A stretch of 10,000 nt of DNA from positions 1 to 10,000 of the forward strand of contig NZ_JAIWNX010000181.1 in NCBI RefSeq assembly GCF_020217185.1, read 5' to 3'. This stretch comes from Asticcacaulis sp. Lineage in GTDB: Bacteria; Pseudomonadota; Alphaproteobacteria; Caulobacterales; Caulobacteraceae. Of the stretch, positions 6,275 through 10,000 are shown one piece after another (the stretch's first letter is position 1; every line of letters begins with the position of its first letter). The notes beneath the pieces were generated by a model. The model searched no databases. It saw nothing but the letters and a program-made list of their open reading frames with translations, and had not been told where the DNA came from. Made by a program: the position numbers and the translations under genes.

Positions 6275-7237
6275 TTAGATTCCCTGCGCGGCAAAGACCG
6301 GTCTGTCCTGCGGCTGAGCGGAGGCGTGGCCCAGATCACGCGCCTGCGCCCGCAGCCAGTCCATGAAGCGCACCTGCGCCATCGACGGTTCGCGCGTTTG
6401 CGGCCACACCAGATGATAGCCGAAGCTGACCGGCGCATCTTTTTCGTTGAACAGGCCGCGCAGACGACCGGCGCGCAGATCGGCCTCGGCAATGGTGCGC
6501 TTGGCCAGAGCCACGCCGCGTCCGGCGACGGCGGCCTCGATCACCATATGGCTTTGGTTGAAGCGCGGCCCACGCGAGGCGTCGATCTCATCGGCACCGT
6601 GCGCCTTGAGCCACATGGCCCAGTCGGGATCGGACGGATCGAGGTCAGAGGAAACATCGTGCAACAGCGTGTGGTGCGCCAGGTCCGCGGGCTTGCGGAT
6701 CGGCGCCGCCTCATACAAGGCGGGCGAGCAGACGGGCAGGACCGCTTCTTCGAGCAGGTGCTCGACATTCAGCCCGTTATAATTGCCGGTGCCATAGCGG
6801 ATGGCCAGATCAATATCCGAGACCGCAAAATCGGTCGGGGCCATGTCGGCCGACACCCACACGTCGATGTCCGGATTGGCGGCCGAAAAATCACCCAGAC
6901 GCGGCATCAGCCATTTGGCCGCGAAGCTGGGGGCCACCGACACGGTGACGCGGCCCTTCTGCTGCGTCTGACGCATGATGCGCGTCGCTTCAAACATCTT
7001 TTCAAAGGCTTCTTTGAGGATGATCGAGGAGGCCTTACCGGCGTCGCTCAGCACCACACGGCGGCCGTCGCGCACAAACAGCTCGACACCGACATGCTCT
7101 TCCAGCAGACGGATTTGCTGAGAGACGGCACCGGGTGTAACGAACAACTCCTCGGCGGCGTGCTTGAAACTTTCGTGGCGCGCGGCGGCTTCGAACACCC
7201 GAAGCGCCGACAGCGGCGGCAGACGGTCACGCGACAT
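6275..7237 (-). CDS. LysR-family transcriptional regulator, GcvA-like
   Basis: DNA-binding regulator of 320 residues, typical LysR length. The N-terminal winged helix-turn-helix covers about residues 6-65, with the recognition region SFKHAAEELFVTPGAVSQQI (23-42). The LPPLSALRVFEAAARHESF opening and the start of the effector domain (RVTVSVAPSFAAKWLMPRLGDF, near residue 95) are typical of the GcvA subgroup. The C-terminal region is a periplasmic-binding-protein-like effector pocket whose ligand cannot be read from sequence. The start ATG (complement of 7235-7237) has only a weak GGA about 10 nt upstream. It is divergent from the reductase gene across 84 bases, the usual arrangement for a LysR protein controlling itself and its neighbour. 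It converges with the cysteine synthase gene. Calling it GcvA would imply glycine-cleavage control, which nothing here supports. Confidence 0.94.
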   Translation of the reverse strand: MSRDRLPPLSALRVFEAAARHESFKHAAEELFVTPGAVSQQIRLLEEHVGVELFVRDGRRVVLSDAGKASSIILKEAFEKMFEATRIMRQTQQKGRVTVSVAPSFAAKWLMPRLGDFSAANPDIDVWVSADMAPTDFAVSDIDLAIRYGTGNYNGLNVEHLLEEAVLPVCSPALYEAAPIRKPADLAHHTLLHDVSSDLDPSDPDWAMWLKAHGADEIDASRGPRFNQSHMVIEAAVAGRGVALAKRTIAEADLRAGRLRGLFNEKDAPVSFGYHLVWPQTREPSMAQVRFMDWLRAQARDLGHASAQPQDRPVFAAQGI

Positions 7238-7240
7238 TGA

Positions 7241-8419
<1,179 letters not shown>

Positions 8420-8456
8420 CCGGGCTCACCCCTGCGTCCGGAATTGGGTGTATGTG

Positions 8457-8494
8457 ACCCCGTCTCAGTTCAAACTGAGGCGGGGTTATCGTTT
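8457..8494 (+). terminator. Strong rho-independent terminator after the reductase gene
   Basis: ACCCCGTCTCAG (8457-8468) pairs with CTGAGGCGGGGT (8475-8486): 11 Watson-Crick pairs and one T/G wobble, with a TTCAAA loop, followed by TTATCGTTT. It begins 37 bases after the stop codon. A long GC-rich stem with a following T-rich run is the classical form. Confidence 0.85.
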
Positions 8495-8501
8495 GCTCCC
8501 G

Positions 8502-8530
8502 TTAACCGGTGCAGGGTCCGTGACTTAACC
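8502..8530 (+). promoter_or_regulatory. Two TTAACCG boxes upstream of the TraB/GumN gene (possible CtrA half-sites)
   Basis: TTAACCG occurs at 8502-8508 and 8525-8531, 23 bases apart, 40-68 bases before the ATG. The CtrA cell-cycle regulator of Caulobacterales binds TTAA-N7-TTAA and related TTAACC half-sites. The spacing here does not form the full site, so this is weak. No clear sigma-70 promoter accompanies it. Confidence 0.25.
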
Positions 8531-8569
8531 GTTACAAAACTGTTGCCAAATCGCGCCACAATTCGACGT

Positions 8570-9499
8570 ATGAAAGTCTTTCGTCTTTTCCTGCTCAGCC
8601 TGTGTGTTGTTCTGCTACCTGTTACCGCCTCGGCGCAGGAGGATTGGGCGGATGAGGTCGTGGTGCGGGGCAGGGCGGCGGTCGGTCCGGCCTTGTGGCG
8701 CGTGTCGGATGACGACAGTCAGGTCATCATTATCGGCGTGCTGCCGGTGTTTCCTAAAAAGCAGGTGTGGAAGACGACGCGTATAGAAAATGCCCTGCGC
8801 GGGGCCAATGGCCTGATCACGCCACCGGACAACAGCACGGGCCCCGGCGACGTATGGTCCCTGATGCGCAACAAGGGTTTGCCGGATGGCGGTCGGCTGA
8901 AAGACGCTCTGACCGCTGATCTCTATGCCCGTTATGAGGCCACGGCGCGCCGGGCAGGTGTCTCCACCAGAGATTTTGCCAAAGACAAACCGGTCTGGGC
9001 CGGGGCGCGGTTGCGCCGTGAGGTGCTGCAAAAATATGGCCTCAGTGAGAACGAGCCCCTGACGACGATCAGGCGTCTGGCGCGCACGGCCGGCGTGTCG
9101 GCGCGCGCGGCCGGGCGTTACGACAGCGGGCCCTTGTTCAAGGCGGTCAATGCCATGAGCGAAGAGGCGAGCGAAGCCTGTCTGCGCTATACGCTGGACG
9201 ATATCGACTTCGATATGGATCGGGCACCGCGCGCCGCTCAGGCCTGGTCTGTAGGCGATATTCCGACGCTGCGCAGCCTCTATCAGGGCTCGGTCCTGAT
9301 GAAATGCCTGTCGGGATCGCCCACCGCCACGGCGACGCTCAATCGCAGCATTACCGACTCCGTTAGTGCGGTCAGTGACGCCCTGAACAAACCCGGCAAA
9401 ACGGTAGCCGTCCTGCCCTTAGGCCAGTTGTTGCGCAAGGGCGGCGTGCTCGAAAAGCTGCGCGCCAGAGGCTACCGGGTGTCAGCCCCTGAAAATTGA
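8570..9499 (+). CDS. Secreted TraB/GumN-family protein with the conserved histidines replaced
   Basis: A 309-residue protein with a clear signal peptide (residues 1-22: KVFR, a hydrophobic core, then ASA before QEDW), so exported to the periplasm. The TraB/GumN fold is recognised by PALWRVSDDDSQVIIIG (40-56) and by the C-terminal GVLEKLRARGYRV (292-304). In family members this first strand ends in GxxH (often GTIH); here it reads GVLP (56-59). The second conserved histidine (GxGHL before GLLxxLRxRGY) corresponds to Q286 in PLGQL. These motifs are thought to be metal or catalytic residues in the related Tiki and EreA proteins, so this copy may be a non-enzymatic member. Two cysteines (in SEACLRY and MKCLSG) could form a disulfide. 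I chose the ATG at 8570 because the signal peptide starts there; an in-frame ATG at 8444 would place the terminator inside the gene. No good ribosome site is visible. It ends 2 bases from thrC. Confidence 0.85.
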   Translation: MKVFRLFLLSLCVVLLPVTASAQEDWADEVVVRGRAAVGPALWRVSDDDSQVIIIGVLPVFPKKQVWKTTRIENALRGANGLITPPDNSTGPGDVWSLMRNKGLPDGGRLKDALTADLYARYEATARRAGVSTRDFAKDKPVWAGARLRREVLQKYGLSENEPLTTIRRLARTAGVSARAAGRYDSGPLFKAVNAMSEEASEACLRYTLDDIDFDMDRAPRAAQAWSVGDIPTLRSLYQGSVLMKCLSGSPTATATLNRSITDSVSAVSDALNKPGKTVAVLPLGQLLRKGGVLEKLRARGYRVSAPEN

Positions 9500-9501
9500 A
9501 G

Positions 9502-10000
9502 CTAATCGATCCACTCGATAAAGGCCTTCACCGTTGTCACGGCTGCGGCGACGTCGGCGGGCATTTCGGTCAGGGTTTCCGTCAGACCATAGAGATCGGT
9601 GATGGCGTCAGGGGCCTTGGGCTCAAAGCCCAGCGCCTCGGTCACAAAGGCTGGGAACTTGGCCGCGTGTGCCGTGGACAGAACGATCTGTCCGCCCGTG
9701 GCCTCGCCGGTTTCGCGGCGGGTCAGGGCCGCCGAAAGCGCCACGGCGGTGTGTGGGCAGATCACCTGACCCCAGCGCTCATAGGCCTGCTTGATGGTGG
9801 CCCTGGTCTGTTCTTCGGAGACGGTCGAGGCCGAAACTTCAGATTTCAGGGCCTCTTGCAGAGGAGCGGAAAGCGCCACCTCACCCGATTGCCCAAAGGC
9901 ATCGAACAGATCGCGCGTTGCGTCCGCGTCACGGCCGGAAGCCTCAAAGACCAGCCGTTCAAAGTTTGACGGCGCCTGCACGTCCATCGAGACGGAGGCG
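9502..10000 (-). CDS. thrC: Threonine synthase, C-terminal part, cut by the window edge
   Basis: Converts O-phosphohomoserine to L-threonine with PLP. Only the last ~166 residues are present; the frame is open at base 10000 and reads ASVSMDVQAPSNFERLVFEA at the edge. The Met of MDVQ (complement of 9985-9987) is therefore internal and not the start. MDVQAPSNFERL is a hallmark of bacterial threonine synthase; further along, ICPHTAVALSAA and LSTAHAAKFP are also typical of the C-terminal domain. The PLP lysine and N-terminal domain lie outside the window. The gene ends in TAG (complement of 9502-9504), 2 bases from the stop of the convergent TraB/GumN gene. Its product acts directly after ThrB, encoded at 4019-4984. 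Confidence 0.96.
   Translation of the reverse strand, partial: ASVSMDVQAPSNFERLVFEASGRDADATRDLFDAFGQSGEVALSAPLQEALKSEVSASTVSEEQTRATIKQAYERWGQVICPHTAVALSAALTRRETGEATGGQIVLSTAHAAKFPAFVTEALGFEPKAPDAITDLYGLTETLTEMPADVAAAVTTVKAFIEWID

Noticed and set aside
6269..6285. Bidirectional terminator between the cysteine synthase and LysR genes
   Set aside because: AGGGA / TCCCT is only a 5-bp stem with a 7-base loop and no T-run; it straddles the LysR stop and is too weak to call.
6170..7240. 356-codon open frame on the + strand opposite the LysR gene
   Set aside because: The LysR frame shows a complete helix-turn-helix and effector domain; the antisense frame is Arg/His/Gly-rich without motifs.
8444..8569. 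Upstream ATG as start of the TraB/GumN gene
   Set aside because: It would put the terminator 8457-8494 inside the gene and bury the signal peptide 42 residues from the N-terminus.

Overview
The window looks like a core-chromosome segment of an alphaproteobacterium, most likely Caulobacterales (Caulobacteraceae; an Asticcacaulis-type genome would fit, but this is recognition from memory and was not searched). The reasons are the moderately high GC content, the RpoD N-terminus with a long acidic and Pro/Lys linker, a DnaG primase whose CHC2 zinc ligands are all replaced, a type II ThrB homoserine kinase, and TTAACC and GANTC motifs in leaders. I see no phage genes, insertion sequence, CRISPR array, tRNA or rRNA. 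No gene-free stretch exceeds 300 bases.

Layout. Positions 1-4984 hold four genes read leftwards, in transcription order thrB (homoserine kinase), a secreted SH3-like protein, dnaG (primase), and rpoD (housekeeping sigma factor, cut by the left edge). Gaps are 74, 124 and 105 bases and could allow read-through. The dnaG-rpoD pair is the core of the classical macromolecular-synthesis operon. The dnaG-rpoD gap holds two 7-bp hairpins. A 271-base divergent control region (4985-5255) separates thrB from a rightward cysteine-synthase-family gene (start 5256). It contains a good sigma-70 promoter in each direction, three copies of the 7-mer ATAGGGC, a long hairpin at the thrB 5' end and a leader of about 100 nt ahead of the cysteine synthase gene. 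A GcvA-like LysR regulator (6275-7237, leftward) converges with the synthase gene. It is divergent from a TrxR-like ferredoxin-NADP+ reductase (7322-8419), and the 84-base shared interval has a near-perfect palindrome flanked by a direct repeat. A strong rho-independent terminator (8457-8494) follows. Then come a secreted TraB/GumN-family protein (8570-9499) and, converging on it with a 2-base gap, the 3' end of threonine synthase thrC, which runs off the right edge.

How the genes relate. ThrB and ThrC are the last two steps of threonine synthesis but lie about 4.5 kb apart with unrelated genes between them. The cysteine synthase and the NADPH-dependent flavin reductase both touch sulfur and redox metabolism. 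The LysR gene between them is the obvious candidate regulator of the reductase (inference). The most notable observations are apparent losses of conserved residues: the zinc site of DnaG, probably a lineage trait, and the GxxH and GxGH histidines of the TraB/GumN protein.
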